DNA from: Methylocella tundrae
GTDB lineage: Bacteria; Pseudomonadota; Alphaproteobacteria; Rhizobiales; Beijerinckiaceae
NCBI RefSeq assembly: GCF_901905185.1
Contig: NZ_CABFMQ020000001.1
Location: forward strand, 248,001 to 312,000
Direction of reading: 5' to 3'
DNA: 64,000 nucleotides
Shown here piece after piece: positions 37,028-45,540 of the stretch (position 1 is its first letter; the number at the start of each line of letters is the position of its first letter). The translations under genes and the position numbers were made by a program. Under the pieces are notes generated by a model. That model worked only from the letters and a program-made list of their open reading frames with translations. It did not search any database and was not told the origin of the DNA.

Positions 37028-37618
37028 GGGGGCTTCCTCCTTGGTCTTGATGATTTGAAGGCGTCTTGGGCCTTGATGATTTGAAGCTGTCTTGACGATT
37101 TAGGGAGCGGCTCGAAACCGCGCCGACACCGGCCTACTCATGATACATGACGTAAGCGTTGACGCTGATCAATCCGTGATCGAAATACGCCCTTATGGCT
37201 TTTTAGGAAGGCGGCCGCCTTTACCGGGGCTTGCAAAGGAGCGCTCCAGAATTGTTGCCGGGCGTCACGCGATAAAGACTCGATCAAAGCATTATCGCGC
37301 GAAAGCGCCGCCAATTTGTTTAGAGATAGTGCGACAGAATAAAGAACTCTGGAGCGCAATCCTGGAAAAGGTGTAGACTTTTTCGCGTAGTCTCATGCGC
37401 CCGAAGAATGAGATGACGAGCATGATCGATTCGGCGTCGAAACATCGTGCGTCTTGCGGCCTTTGTCGCCGCTGTGCGCGCTGGCATGAGCTGGATCTTC
37501 CGCTGAAATCGTTGCGGCGCAGGGTTGCGGCCGACGATTGCTTCCCGTGGTTTGACGCATCGCGCCGCCGATCACGCCCTTGATCAAGACCGCCAACGAT
37601 TAGAATAGGAGAAATATC
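37028..37618. other. 591-base control region between uspA and hdeD, no gene seen
   Basis: The region is more AT-rich than its neighbours, especially 37200-37400. It contains three related repeats at 37046-37105. The small frames here (for example 37140 or 37395) lack ribosome sites and family resemblance. Confidence 0.5.
37046..37105. repeat. Three imperfect 15-nt direct repeats upstream of uspA
   Basis: CTTGATGATTTGAAG occurs at 37046-37060 and 37072-37086 exactly, with a degenerate third copy, CTTGACGATTTAGGG, at 37091-37105. Confidence 0.7.
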
Positions 37619-38212
37619 ATGATCGACTCACCTGCGGCGAGACCACTCGGTCCGTCCGGCATTTCAGCCGCGTTCGGCAAATCCATAGGCGGGCATTGGA
37701 AGCTCTTTCTCGCCGAAGGGGCCATCCTTGTCGTGCTCGGCATCCTCGCGGTGCTTGCTCCCTTCCTCGCCGGCGTCGCCGCCACGATCTTCATCGGCTG
37801 GCTGTTTCTGTTCGCGGGCGTCTCCGGATTGATATTCTCCTACCAGTCGCGGACGGCGCCCGGCTTCTGGTGGGCGTTGCTCTCATCTGCGGTCGCGTTG
37901 CTGGCGGGCATCGCCCTGCTGTGGAGCCCCCTTGCCGGTCTTTTTACTCTGACAGTGGTGTTGATCGCCTATTTCATCGTCGACGGCGTGCTCACCATCC
38001 TGCTCGGACTCGAGCATCGCCGCGAATTGACGGACCGGTGGCAATGGATCGTCGTCAACGGCGTCATCGACCTGGTGCTCGCCGCCATCCTTATATCCGG
38101 CCTTCCGGGCTCTGTCCTTTGGGCGCTGGGCCTGCTCGTCGGCATCGATCTCATTTTCGGCGGCGCCTCCATCATCAGCCTGGCGCTGGCGGCGCGCAAA
38201 GCAGCCGCCTGA
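37619..38212 (+). CDS. HdeD-family acid-resistance membrane protein
   Basis: A 197-residue protein with six membrane helices in three pairs; WKLFLAEGAILVVLGILAVL and FIGWLFLFAGVSGLIFSYQS are characteristic. HdeD protects against acid at high cell density in enteric bacteria; here only the family is certain. AGGAG lies before ATG 37619. Confidence 0.9.
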   Translation: MIDSPAARPLGPSGISAAFGKSIGGHWKLFLAEGAILVVLGILAVLAPFLAGVAATIFIGWLFLFAGVSGLIFSYQSRTAPGFWWALLSSAVALLAGIALLWSPLAGLFTLTVVLIAYFIVDGVLTILLGLEHRRELTDRWQWIVVNGVIDLVLAAILISGLPGSVLWALGLLVGIDLIFGGASIISLALAARKAAA

Positions 38213-38287
38213 GCTCCTCCAACTCCTGCGCGCAACGCCATGCATTTCTGTTTCACGCGAGGCTCTCGCTGCTTCGCGTGGCGGGCC

Positions 38288-40156
38288 TTATTCCGCCCCC
38301 TTCAACACGGCGCGGACCTTTCGCGCCAATTGCTCCAGGGTAAACGGCTTTGTCAGGAAATTAACGTCGCGATCCAGCACGCCATTGTGAATCACGGCGT
38401 TGCGGCTGAAGCCTGTCGTATAGATAACTTTCAGGCCGGGGCGCTGGCGCAGAGCCTCCTCCGCCAGACTGCGCCCGCTCATCTCGGGCATCACGACATC
38501 CGTGAACAAAAGACTGATATCGGGACGTTCAGCGATGATCCGCAGCGCTGTCGCGGGACCATCAGCCTGAAGCGCGGTGTAGCCGAGATCATGGAAAGCC
38601 GCGGACGCGAGGCGAAGCATTCGGTCTTCGTCCTCGACAACAAGGACGACAATATCCGGGCTTCCCATCGGAACGACGGCGGCCGCCGCCGCGGGCGAGG
38701 ACGCCGGCTCGGTATCATCTCCGAAAAAGCGCGGCAGGTAGATCTTGATCGCTGTTCCCTGTTTAGGCTCGGAGTAGATTTTGACGTGGCCGCCCGACTG
38801 CTTCACGAAGCCGAACACCTGGCTCAAGCCGAGCCCGGTTCCCTTGCCGATCCCCTTGGTCGTGTAGAAGGGATCGAACGCTTTGGCGGCGACTTCTGGC
38901 GCCATGCCGACTCCGGTGTCAGTCACTGTGACGAGAACATACTGGCCCGCCGGAACGCCGACATGCTGCGCGGCGTAAACGTCGTCGAGACTGGCGTTTC
39001 CGGTTTCGATCGTGAGCCTGCCGCCGTCCGGCATGGCGTCGCGTCCATTGACGGCGAGATTGAGGACGGCGCTTTCGAGTTCGCTCGGGTCGACGAATGT
39101 GCGCCACAGGCCGCCGGCCAGAACGGTCTCGACCTTGACCATCTCGCCGAGCGTGCGGCGGAGCAGATCGGACATGCCCGCGACGAATTTGTTGCAATCG
39201 ACGGCCTGCGGAGAAAGCGGCTGCTGGCGGGCGAAAGCGAGCAGACGGTGCGTTAGCACCGCCGCGCGTTCCGCGCCGTCGAGCGCGCTATCTGCGAATT
39301 TCAGGAAATCTTTTTCGCCGCGCTCCGCCCGTCGTTTCAACAGGTTCAGGCTGCTAATGATCACCGCCAGCATATTGTTGAAATCATGCGCTATGCCGCC
39401 GGTCAGATGGCCGATAGCCTCGAGCTTTTGTGATTGCCGCAACTGTTGTTCGAGGCGCTCCTTTTGCTGTGATTCTTCAAGCACTTTCGTGTTGGCTACT
39501 CGAAGCGCTTCGTTGGCGTCCGCGATCTTTGCGAAGAGCCGCTGGCTGTCTTTGATCGTCAGCGCGCCGAGCACGATCGCGAGGAGCAACGCCAATATTT
39601 CTCCGGTGCGGGTCAGAGCCGCGGCGCGAGCCGAATAGGCCTGCCTTTCCACCAGGATTTGCTGTTCGGCGGCGCTCATTCGCTGCACCGCTTCGCGCGC
39701 GCGGCGCATCAAGGCCTGGCCTCTGTCGCTGCGCACCTCCTCAAGCGCGTCCTCCATCCTGCCGTCGCGAACGAGTTCTATCGTTTTGCGCAGTTCGGCA
39801 AGTTTTTCCTGGACGTCGACGCGGAGCGCCGCCAGCGCCGCGACCCGATGTTGGTTATCGGAGACCCTGGCGCCGAGAGCGGCGAATTCGGCGTCGAGTT
39901 CCCGCACGGCGGCTTCATAGGGGAGAAGATAGCTTTCCTTTTCAGTCAGGAGAAAGCCGCGCTGGCCCGTTTCGGCGTCCTGCACCAATGAGAAAACGTG
40001 GGCGAGACGAAGTTCGATGTCGAGGGAGCGCTGAACATTCGCCTGATCGCGCTGCTGGCGCGCGTTGATAAGGACGGTGGCGACGATGACGCCGAGCAAC
40101 AGCGTGAAAGCGATAAGCAGGGAGACAATGGAGCGCTTCCTCAGGAAGGTCGGCAT
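38288..40156 (-). CDS. CHASE3-containing hybrid sensor histidine kinase
   Basis: A 622-residue membrane kinase. Two membrane helices (about 9-29 and 187-202) flank a periplasmic CHASE3 domain with TGQRGFLLTEKESYL. A coiled coil leads to a HisKA segment with LTGGIAHDFNNML, the phospho-acceptor His, and a HATPase with NLAVNGRDAMPDGG, TDTGVGM and GTGLGL. The C-terminal receiver has VVEDEDR, the acceptor Asp in LLFTDVVMPEMSG and the Lys in FLTKPFT. No partner regulator or output gene is adjacent, so it is an orphan. ATG 40156 follows an in-frame TTG. Confidence 0.93.
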   Translation of the reverse strand: MPTFLRKRSIVSLLIAFTLLLGVIVATVLINARQQRDQANVQRSLDIELRLAHVFSLVQDAETGQRGFLLTEKESYLLPYEAAVRELDAEFAALGARVSDNQHRVAALAALRVDVQEKLAELRKTIELVRDGRMEDALEEVRSDRGQALMRRAREAVQRMSAAEQQILVERQAYSARAAALTRTGEILALLLAIVLGALTIKDSQRLFAKIADANEALRVANTKVLEESQQKERLEQQLRQSQKLEAIGHLTGGIAHDFNNMLAVIISSLNLLKRRAERGEKDFLKFADSALDGAERAAVLTHRLLAFARQQPLSPQAVDCNKFVAGMSDLLRRTLGEMVKVETVLAGGLWRTFVDPSELESAVLNLAVNGRDAMPDGGRLTIETGNASLDDVYAAQHVGVPAGQYVLVTVTDTGVGMAPEVAAKAFDPFYTTKGIGKGTGLGLSQVFGFVKQSGGHVKIYSEPKQGTAIKIYLPRFFGDDTEPASSPAAAAAVVPMGSPDIVVLVVEDEDRMLRLASAAFHDLGYTALQADGPATALRIIAERPDISLLFTDVVMPEMSGRSLAEEALRQRPGLKVIYTTGFSRNAVIHNGVLDRDVNFLTKPFTLEQLARKVRAVLKGAE

Positions 40157-40403
40157 CAAAAGTCCCTTTTCGCGGCGCCGACGCCCTTCACATGAAGAAT
40201 ATCTTGCACATGAAGAATACTTGTCAAAGCGCCAGTTCGTCCACGCTTGATATGTATAAAACTAGACAAAGCGCGGGCGCGCGATGAAAAAGACAATAAC
40301 TCTCCTCGCAAAGCGCGACAAGATTGCGGCTCATGTTGATTCGTGTCAGGCGTGCGGGCCGTGTCGCCGCCGGCGACCCGGTCGCGTCAACTCCGGCGGC
40401 TTC

Positions 40404-40883
40404 TCAGACCGATGGGGGCAGCCGGCGCGCGACGACCAGTTTCGCCGTGAGGATCTGCACGACTTCGCCGCGCTGATTGCGCGTTTCGCTGCGCACCGTG
40501 ACCATTCCGCGTTCGGGCCGTGAGCGCGAAGGCTTTATGTCGATGATTTCGCTTTCGACTCGAAGCCGGTCGCCCGGCCGGGTTGGCCGCGGCCACGCGA
40601 CCTCGCCGCCAGCGCCGATGACGCCGCCCGCGAGCGGCGCGCCGCCTTCGACGAGAAGCTTCATCGTGATAGACGCCGTATGCCAGCCGCTGGCGGCGAG
40701 GCCGCCGAAGAGCGAGTCTTTCGCCGACTCATCGTCGAGATGGAAGGGCTGAGGATCGAATTTGGCGGCGAAGGCCTTGATCTCGGCCTCGTCCATCGTG
40801 TGCGAGCCGCTGACGAAGCGCTGGCCGATTTTGAGATCGTCGAGATAAAACAGGCTGCTTTCCTCGCCCTTGCTCTGTTCCAT
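40404..40883 (-). CDS. MaoC-family (R)-hydratase-like protein
   Basis: A 159-residue hot-dog-fold protein. The active-site stretch AAKFDPQPFHLDDESAKDS carries the Asp and His of the hydratase motif, followed by LFGGLAASGWHTASI. It would hydrate enoyl-CoA or a related thioester. It stands alone. Confidence 0.88.
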   Translation of the reverse strand: MEQSKGEESSLFYLDDLKIGQRFVSGSHTMDEAEIKAFAAKFDPQPFHLDDESAKDSLFGGLAASGWHTASITMKLLVEGGAPLAGGVIGAGGEVAWPRPTRPGDRLRVESEIIDIKPSRSRPERGMVTVRSETRNQRGEVVQILTAKLVVARRLPPSV

Positions 40884-41019
40884 CAGACATCTCCAAGGCT
40901 ACTTACGATTTCTCTGCTCCGGCCAAACCGCCGGCGCGACGCTGGCATTCGCTCCCGCCGTGTCACGAAAATGCAGTCCAGCACAGAGAGGCCGGGAAAG
41001 CATCCCGCCATCGAGCGAC

Positions 41020-41072
41020 ATGATGCGTTAAATCAATGATTTGAGGAGCAGGATTCGATTCCGCCCGGACGC
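41020..41072 (-). repeat. Dispersed palindromic element, copy C (degenerate)
   Basis: CATGATGCGTTAAATCAATG, then TTTGAGGAGC and GATTCGATTCCGCCCG, align with the reverse complement of the element at 45436-45530. It lies directly upstream of the DUF1993 gene. Confidence 0.45.
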
Positions 41073-41117
41073 ATTCTGCTGTAAGAGGCAGATCGCACGG
41101 GAAAGACAAGGACGACG

Positions 41118-41639
41118 ATGGCGATTTCGCTCTACGACGGAAGCGTGAACAGTTACCTGCAGACGCTGGACGCGGTCAACGGCTTCCTGGACCGGGGCCT
41201 CTCGCATTGCCGAAACAACAACATTAACCCGGAGGAAATCGTCGAGACGCGCCTGTTCCCGGACATGCGGCCCTTCCGCTTCCAGATCCAGTCCGTCGTC
41301 CACCATTCCGTAAACGCGATCGAGGCCATTAAAAGCGGCCTGATCGGTCTGCCGGGCGAGAGGCCGCTCCATGACTACGCAGGCCTGCAAGGGCTCATCA
41401 ACGATGCGCGGAGCGCTTTACGCAAGCTGACGCCGGAAGAGATCAACGCCCGCGAAGGAGCCGACGTCATATTCAAGGTCGGCGACTCCGAACGGCTTTT
41501 TACGGCGGAGGGATTTTTGATGTCGTTCTCCCTGCCCAATTTCCATTTCCACGCAACAACAGCCTACGACATCCTTCGGATGAAAGGCGCGCCCCTCGGC
41601 AAGCGCGACTATATGGGCGCGCTGCGCCTCAAGGCGTGA
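41118..41639 (+). CDS. DUF1993 family protein
   Basis: A 173-residue protein, MAISLYDGSVNSYLQTLDAV at the start, with the conserved FPDMRPFRFQIQSVVHHSVN segment and FSLPNFHFHATTAYDILR, all typical of DUF1993, a DinB-like four-helix fold with a possible metal site. Function unknown. Confidence 0.9.
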   Translation: MAISLYDGSVNSYLQTLDAVNGFLDRGLSHCRNNNINPEEIVETRLFPDMRPFRFQIQSVVHHSVNAIEAIKSGLIGLPGERPLHDYAGLQGLINDARSALRKLTPEEINAREGADVIFKVGDSERLFTAEGFLMSFSLPNFHFHATTAYDILRMKGAPLGKRDYMGALRLKA

Positions 41640-41659
41640 GGCGCAACGGCGGCGGTGGC

Positions 41660-42685
41660 TCAGACGGGCGGAGGATTGCGTTCGGCAAAATCGTGCTGAT
41701 GCCAATAAGGATAGGCCGGCGTCCGATGGCTCGCCGCGTCCAGTCTGGCGATCTGTTCAGGGGTCAAGGACCAGCCGACGGCGCCGAGGTTTTGCCGCAG
41801 TTGCGTCTCGTCGCGCGCGCCGATGATGACGCTCGATACGGTCGGCCTCTGAAGCAGCCAGTTCAACGCGATCTGCGGCACGGATTTGCCGGTCTCCTTC
41901 GCGATTTCGTCGAGAGCGTCGACAACGCGATAGAGGTATTCCTCCTCGATCTGCGGGCCCTTGTCGCCGGTCTTATGGAGCCGGCTGGTCTCGGGAAGCG
42001 GCTGGCCGCGCCGGATCTTTCCGGTAAGCCGCCCCCAGCCGAGCGGGCTCCACACCATCGCGCCCACTTTCTGGTCGAGCCCCAGCGGCATCAGCTCCCA
42101 TTCATAGTCGCGCCCAACAAGCGAATAATAGGCCTGATTGGCGATATAGCGCGGCAGATTGTAGCGATCTGCCACGGCCAGCGATTTCATGAGATGCCAG
42201 CCGGAGAAATTCGAGCAGCCGACATAGCGGATTTTTCCGGCTCGCACGAGGTCGTCGAGCGCTGATAGCGTCTCCTCCACGGGAGTCATGGCGTCGAAGC
42301 CATGCAGCTGAAACAAGTCGATATGATCGGTCTGCAAGCGCCGCAAGGCGGCTTCCACCGCTTCGATCAGATGAAACCGCGATGCGCCGACGTCGTTTGG
42401 ACCTTCGCCCGACCGGAAGGTCGCTTTCGTGGAGATCAACGCTTCGTTGCGCCGTCCCTTGAGGGCTTCGCCAAGGATCTCTTCGGCCGCGCCCGACGAA
42501 TAGATGTCGGCGCTGTCAAAGAGCGTCAGCCCGGCCTCAAGGCAAATATCGACGAGGCGGCTCGCCTCTTTGACGTCGGTCGCGCCCCACGCCGAGAAAA
42601 ACTCTCCCTTGCCGCCAAATGTGCCTGTGCCGAAGCTCAAGACCGGAACGCTGAAGCCGGATCCGCCAAGACGTCTATATTCCAT
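41660..42685 (-). CDS. Aldo/keto reductase
   Basis: A 341-residue NADPH-dependent TIM-barrel reductase. The catalytic tetrad is visible: Asp and Tyr in FDSADIYSSG, Lys in ALISTKATF, His in DLFQLHGFDA. The NADP site ends VSSVIIGARDETQLRQNLGA. Substrate unknown. ATG 42685 has AGAGG upstream; the open frame extends 46 more codons through a dispersed repeat. Confidence 0.93.
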   Translation of the reverse strand: MEYRRLGGSGFSVPVLSFGTGTFGGKGEFFSAWGATDVKEASRLVDICLEAGLTLFDSADIYSSGAAEEILGEALKGRRNEALISTKATFRSGEGPNDVGASRFHLIEAVEAALRRLQTDHIDLFQLHGFDAMTPVEETLSALDDLVRAGKIRYVGCSNFSGWHLMKSLAVADRYNLPRYIANQAYYSLVGRDYEWELMPLGLDQKVGAMVWSPLGWGRLTGKIRRGQPLPETSRLHKTGDKGPQIEEEYLYRVVDALDEIAKETGKSVPQIALNWLLQRPTVSSVIIGARDETQLRQNLGAVGWSLTPEQIARLDAASHRTPAYPYWHQHDFAERNPPPV

Positions 42686-42720
42686 GTGCGGCCTCTTTCT
42701 TTGAGATTTTGCGAAACTCA

Positions 42721-42738
42721 GGCGCTGCCGGCAGCGCC
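42721..42738. repeat. 18-bp perfect palindrome between tautomerase and aldo/keto reductase
   Basis: GGCGCTGCCGGCAGCGCC reads the same on both strands. It may end the tautomerase transcript or be an operator for the reductase. Confidence 0.45.
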
Positions 42739-42752
42739 CCTCAGCTTGGCTG

Positions 42753-42803
42753 TGTAACGCATGATCTCGTCCGAGCATGCGCAACTTTTCGCGAGGCTTG
42801 CTA
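42753..42803 (+). repeat. Dispersed palindromic element, copy D (partial)
   Basis: TAACGCATGAT, GCAACTTTTCG and GCTATG align in order with the second half of the element at 45436-45530. It ends on the stop codon of the tautomerase gene on the other strand. Confidence 0.45.
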
Positions 42804-43181
42804 TGCGTATTGCGCCTCGCCATTGCCGAAGGACCAGTTCTCCTTAGCCGTCTCGACGAGGTTGATGAAGACGTCCTCGCGACGCAGATCGAGGCGCTGA
42901 TGCAATCCGTCCGCGACCGCCTTGTAGAAGGCGCGCTTCAGATCCACCGATCTTCCAGCGTTGAGAGTCACCTGAATGACGATCACGTCGTCGGTGCGTT
43001 TGATGCCGAGATAATTCTGATCGACGATGAAGTCGATTGGCGAATGCTCGGCGATGATCTGGAAGCGATCGTCGGCGGGCACGTTCAAGGTTGCGATCAT
43101 GGCTTCATAGACCACGTCGCCGACGGTCTGGCGATAATGTTCCGTCTTGCCGCGGGCAAGATCGATGCGAACGAGCGGCAT
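42801..43181 (-). CDS. Tautomerase-family protein
   Basis: A 126-residue protein that starts MPLVRIDLARGKTEHYRQTV; Pro1 after methionine removal is the catalytic base of 4-oxalocrotonate tautomerase relatives. The later GRSVDLKRAFYKAVADGL is also typical. Substrate unknown. The start overlaps a 14-bp palindrome that includes the ribosome site. Confidence 0.88.
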   Translation of the reverse strand: MPLVRIDLARGKTEHYRQTVGDVVYEAMIATLNVPADDRFQIIAEHSPIDFIVDQNYLGIKRTDDVIVIQVTLNAGRSVDLKRAFYKAVADGLHQRLDLRREDVFINLVETAKENWSFGNGEAQYA

Positions 43182-43195
43182 AAGAGGCGCCTCTT
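43182..43195. promoter_or_regulatory. 14-bp palindrome over the tautomerase ribosome site
   Basis: AAGAGGCGCCTCTT ends immediately before the tautomerase start codon and contains its AGAGG. The same palindrome lies upstream of cardiolipin synthase (2376-2389). Confidence 0.4.
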
Positions 43196-43269
43196 GGATT
43201 GACAGGGTCTTTTCCGTAAGCCGGGAGCGGCTCGATTGTCCAGAGCGCGCGAGCGCAAAGCCCAGGCGG

Positions 43270-43743
43270 TCACGCCGTCAAAGACGCGACCTTTGCTTTG
43301 AGAAGGGCGCTCGCCTCCCGCGGGTCGAGCCGCAGCTGCAAGCCGCGCTGGCCGCCGTTGACGAACACAAAGTCCTGTCCCAGGGCGGTTTCCTCGATCG
43401 CCGTTTCGACCTTGCGCTTCTGGCCGAACGGGCTGATGCCGCCGACGTGGTAGCCCGTCATCCGCTCAGCGTCGGCGGGGCGCATCATCCTCGCTGATTT
43501 GCCGCTGAAAGCCGCCGCCAGCTTCTTCATGCTGACTTCGCGATCCGAGGGAATGATGACGCAGACCGGCCTGCCGTCAACTTCCGCCATCAATGTCTTG
43601 AGAACGCGATGCGGCGGCTCGCCGATCGCTTCCGCCGCCTGCATCCCGATGCTGGCGGCGCCGGGATCGTAGACGTAGCTTCGCGTCGTAAAGGCGATTG
43701 CGGCGCGCTCAAGGGCGATGACGGCGGGCGTTCTTCTTGACAT
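43270..43743 (-). CDS. ybaK: Cys-tRNA(Pro)/Cys-tRNA(Cys) deacylase, YbaK family
   Basis: A 157-residue trans-editing protein that hydrolyses mischarged aminoacyl-tRNA. VLKTLMAEVDGRPVCVIIPS contains the catalytic lysine region, and VGGISPFGQKR is the signature loop. It lies in a leftward series after the truncated haemoglobin gene. Confidence 0.92.
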   Translation of the reverse strand: MSRRTPAVIALERAAIAFTTRSYVYDPGAASIGMQAAEAIGEPPHRVLKTLMAEVDGRPVCVIIPSDREVSMKKLAAAFSGKSARMMRPADAERMTGYHVGGISPFGQKRKVETAIEETALGQDFVFVNGGQRGLQLRLDPREASALLKAKVASLTA

Positions 43744-43783
43744 GCGCCCTTTTTATCAGGCCGCGCCCAACGGCCAAGAGGGA

Positions 43784-44353
43784 TCAACGCTGGGGCGCGA
43801 AGCGTTCGCCCTTGCCGAGGATCACGCCCTGCGCGCCGGCGATTCCGAGCTCCAGACTTTCGGCGACGCGGCGCGCCCGCTCGATGAATTGATCGGCGGC
43901 CGCGGGCGGACAGGTCTCGCGCGCCGTTGCTTCGAACAAGGCAAGCCAGCGATCGAAATGAGCGCCTTCGATCGGCAGCGGAAGATGCATGCGCATCGGC
44001 TGGCCATGATAGCTTCCGCTCATCAGCATGAGCGATGACCAGAAGGAAAACATGCGGTGCAGATGCGGCTCCCAATCTTTGATCTTCTCGGCGAAAACCG
44101 GGCCGATCAAGGCGTCCTCCCGCACGCGGCCGTAGAAAGCGCGCACCAGCTTTTCGATCATCATATCGTCAATTCCCGTCTCGGCTTTGAGCCTTTCGAC
44201 GGCCTGCGCGCGACGCGTGGCGGCAGTCTCCGTGGGCGACGGCATTTCATGATCTTTCTGTGCAAGCGCCGGGCGTGCATATCCCATATAGGCGGCGTCC
44301 GCTTCATGTGCGAAACAGGCGGGCGATGCGAATTCGTTAGGTTCATCCGCCAT
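43784..44353 (-). CDS. Group III truncated haemoglobin
   Basis: A 189-residue haem protein; the globin covers about 60-185, after an N-terminal extension of roughly 50 residues. Family marks are FYGRVREDALIGPVFAEKI and HLHRMFSFWSSLMLMSGSYH, with the proximal His in MRMHLPLPIEGAHFDRWLALF. These globins bind O2 or NO. Its start overlaps the DUF488 stop by 11 bases and AGAGG precedes it, so the two are co-transcribed. Confidence 0.88.
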   Translation of the reverse strand: MADEPNEFASPACFAHEADAAYMGYARPALAQKDHEMPSPTETAATRRAQAVERLKAETGIDDMMIEKLVRAFYGRVREDALIGPVFAEKIKDWEPHLHRMFSFWSSLMLMSGSYHGQPMRMHLPLPIEGAHFDRWLALFEATARETCPPAAADQFIERARRVAESLELGIAGAQGVILGKGERFAPQR

Positions 44354-44741
44354 GGCGGCCTCTCTGGTGAGAAACGCGCGGATGGGTCCCGCGCTTTTGG
44401 AGGTAGGACGCAAGGACGATCGCCTGATTATGCTCACGATCATGCGCGGCGTAGAGCAGCGTCGCGGGGCCTTTTTGCAAGAGATCGCGCAGACGTTCAA
44501 CGGCCTCCCCGTTGGCGTCGAGCTCGGCGCGATAGCGCCGCTGAAATTCCGGCCACAGCGCGGGATCGTGAGCAAACCATTCGCGCAGCTCGGTGCTGGG
44601 CGCGATGTCTTTCATCCATAGCGTCAGCGCGGCGGCGGCTTTGCTCAATCCTCTCGGCCACAAGCGATCGACCAGAATGCGCATTCCATCATCGGCGCCG
44701 GCAGGCTCGTAAGCGCGCTTCAGTTTGATTTCGATGCTCAT
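44343..44741 (-). CDS. DUF488 family protein
   Basis: A 132-residue protein: EIKLKRAYEPAGADDGMRIL, VDRLWPRGLSKAAA and LLYAAHDREHNQAIVLASYL are the conserved DUF488 blocks. Function unknown; in many bacteria it sits by haemoglobin or nitrite/NO genes, as here. GGGGGA precedes ATG 44741. Confidence 0.9.
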   Translation of the reverse strand: MSIEIKLKRAYEPAGADDGMRILVDRLWPRGLSKAAAALTLWMKDIAPSTELREWFAHDPALWPEFQRRYRAELDANGEAVERLRDLLQKGPATLLYAAHDREHNQAIVLASYLQKRGTHPRVSHQRGRHGG

Positions 44742-44806
44742 GCAATCCCCCATAGAGGACGCCGCTGCGATAAGGCGCAATCCTCGGCGCTCGCCGCCGC
44801 GGCCAT

Positions 44807-45283
44807 TCAGAACAAAGACCATCCCTGACTTCCGGCGACAGCGCCGAAGATCGTGACGAGGCTCAGCGCGAGCAAAACCCAATGACCGCGCTGCAAAGCG
44901 GCCAAGGCGCCGTCCGGATCGCGCCGCCCCCATTCATGGAAGCGCCGATGCAAGATCAACGGCTCCGCGATGAACAGCAAAATGGCGAAGACGAGCCAGA
45001 CAAAAACCATGGCGTGCATCCACCAGAATTCGGCGAGACGAAACCGCGCCCAAATATCCAGTCGGTAGAGCATATAGAGACCGCTGAGCCCGACCAGCAA
45101 GACGGCGATGCGCGCATGGCCGGAAAAACGGCGCTCGATCGCCTCGAAAGCGGCGATGCGGTTTGGGCCGAGATCGCCGCGCCGCGCCGCCGGCAGGACC
45201 GAGAGGGTTATCATGGCGACGCCGCCGATCCAGATCACGACGGCGAGAACATGAATCGCCCTTGCGGCGATGATGTCGTTCAT
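44807..45283 (-). CDS. CopD-like four-helix membrane protein
   Basis: A 158-residue protein with four membrane helices and conserved histidines (ARAIHVLAVVIWIGGVAM, FWWMHAMVFVWLVFAILLF), suggesting haem or copper coordination within the membrane. It heads a leftward group with DUF488 and the truncated haemoglobin and is divergent from the Crp/Fnr gene. Confidence 0.8.
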   Translation of the reverse strand: MNDIIAARAIHVLAVVIWIGGVAMITLSVLPAARRGDLGPNRIAAFEAIERRFSGHARIAVLLVGLSGLYMLYRLDIWARFRLAEFWWMHAMVFVWLVFAILLFIAEPLILHRRFHEWGRRDPDGALAALQRGHWVLLALSLVTIFGAVAGSQGWSLF

Positions 45284-45435
45284 GGTCGATCCTCAACTTG
45301 GCGTCCGACACTGGCGATGCGGCCAGAAACGCGACTTCTCGGCGCGACGCGCAAAACATTGCGCGAAGGCGGCGCGGCGTCGTTGCTCCAGCACAAACCT
45401 TTCCCACTTTTGCCGCTCTCGTCATAGCGCGGAGG

Positions 45436-45530
45436 GCGTTTGAGCGGAATCGCATTCCGCTCTTTAAGTCTTTGTTTTAACGCATGATGCGGGTCCGGAA
45501 AGTTTGCAACTTTTCGGCGTTATGCTCTAG
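45436..45530 (+). repeat. Dispersed palindromic element, copy A
   Basis: The first half is GAGCGGAAT, CGC, ATTCCGCTC (45442-45462), a perfect nine-bp hairpin; the second is an imperfect one around AAAGTTTGCAACTTTTCGG, and the block ends in TGCTCTAG. Three further copies are at 12838, 41020 and 42753. It stands between the Crp/Fnr and CopD-like genes and so carries or displaces their promoters. Confidence 0.65.
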
Positions 45531-45540
45531 GATAGCGCGA

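Noticed and set aside
40284..40523. 79-codon frame beginning MKKTITLLAKRDK
   Set aside because: No ribosome site, low-quality arginine-rich tail, and overlap with the end of the MaoC gene.
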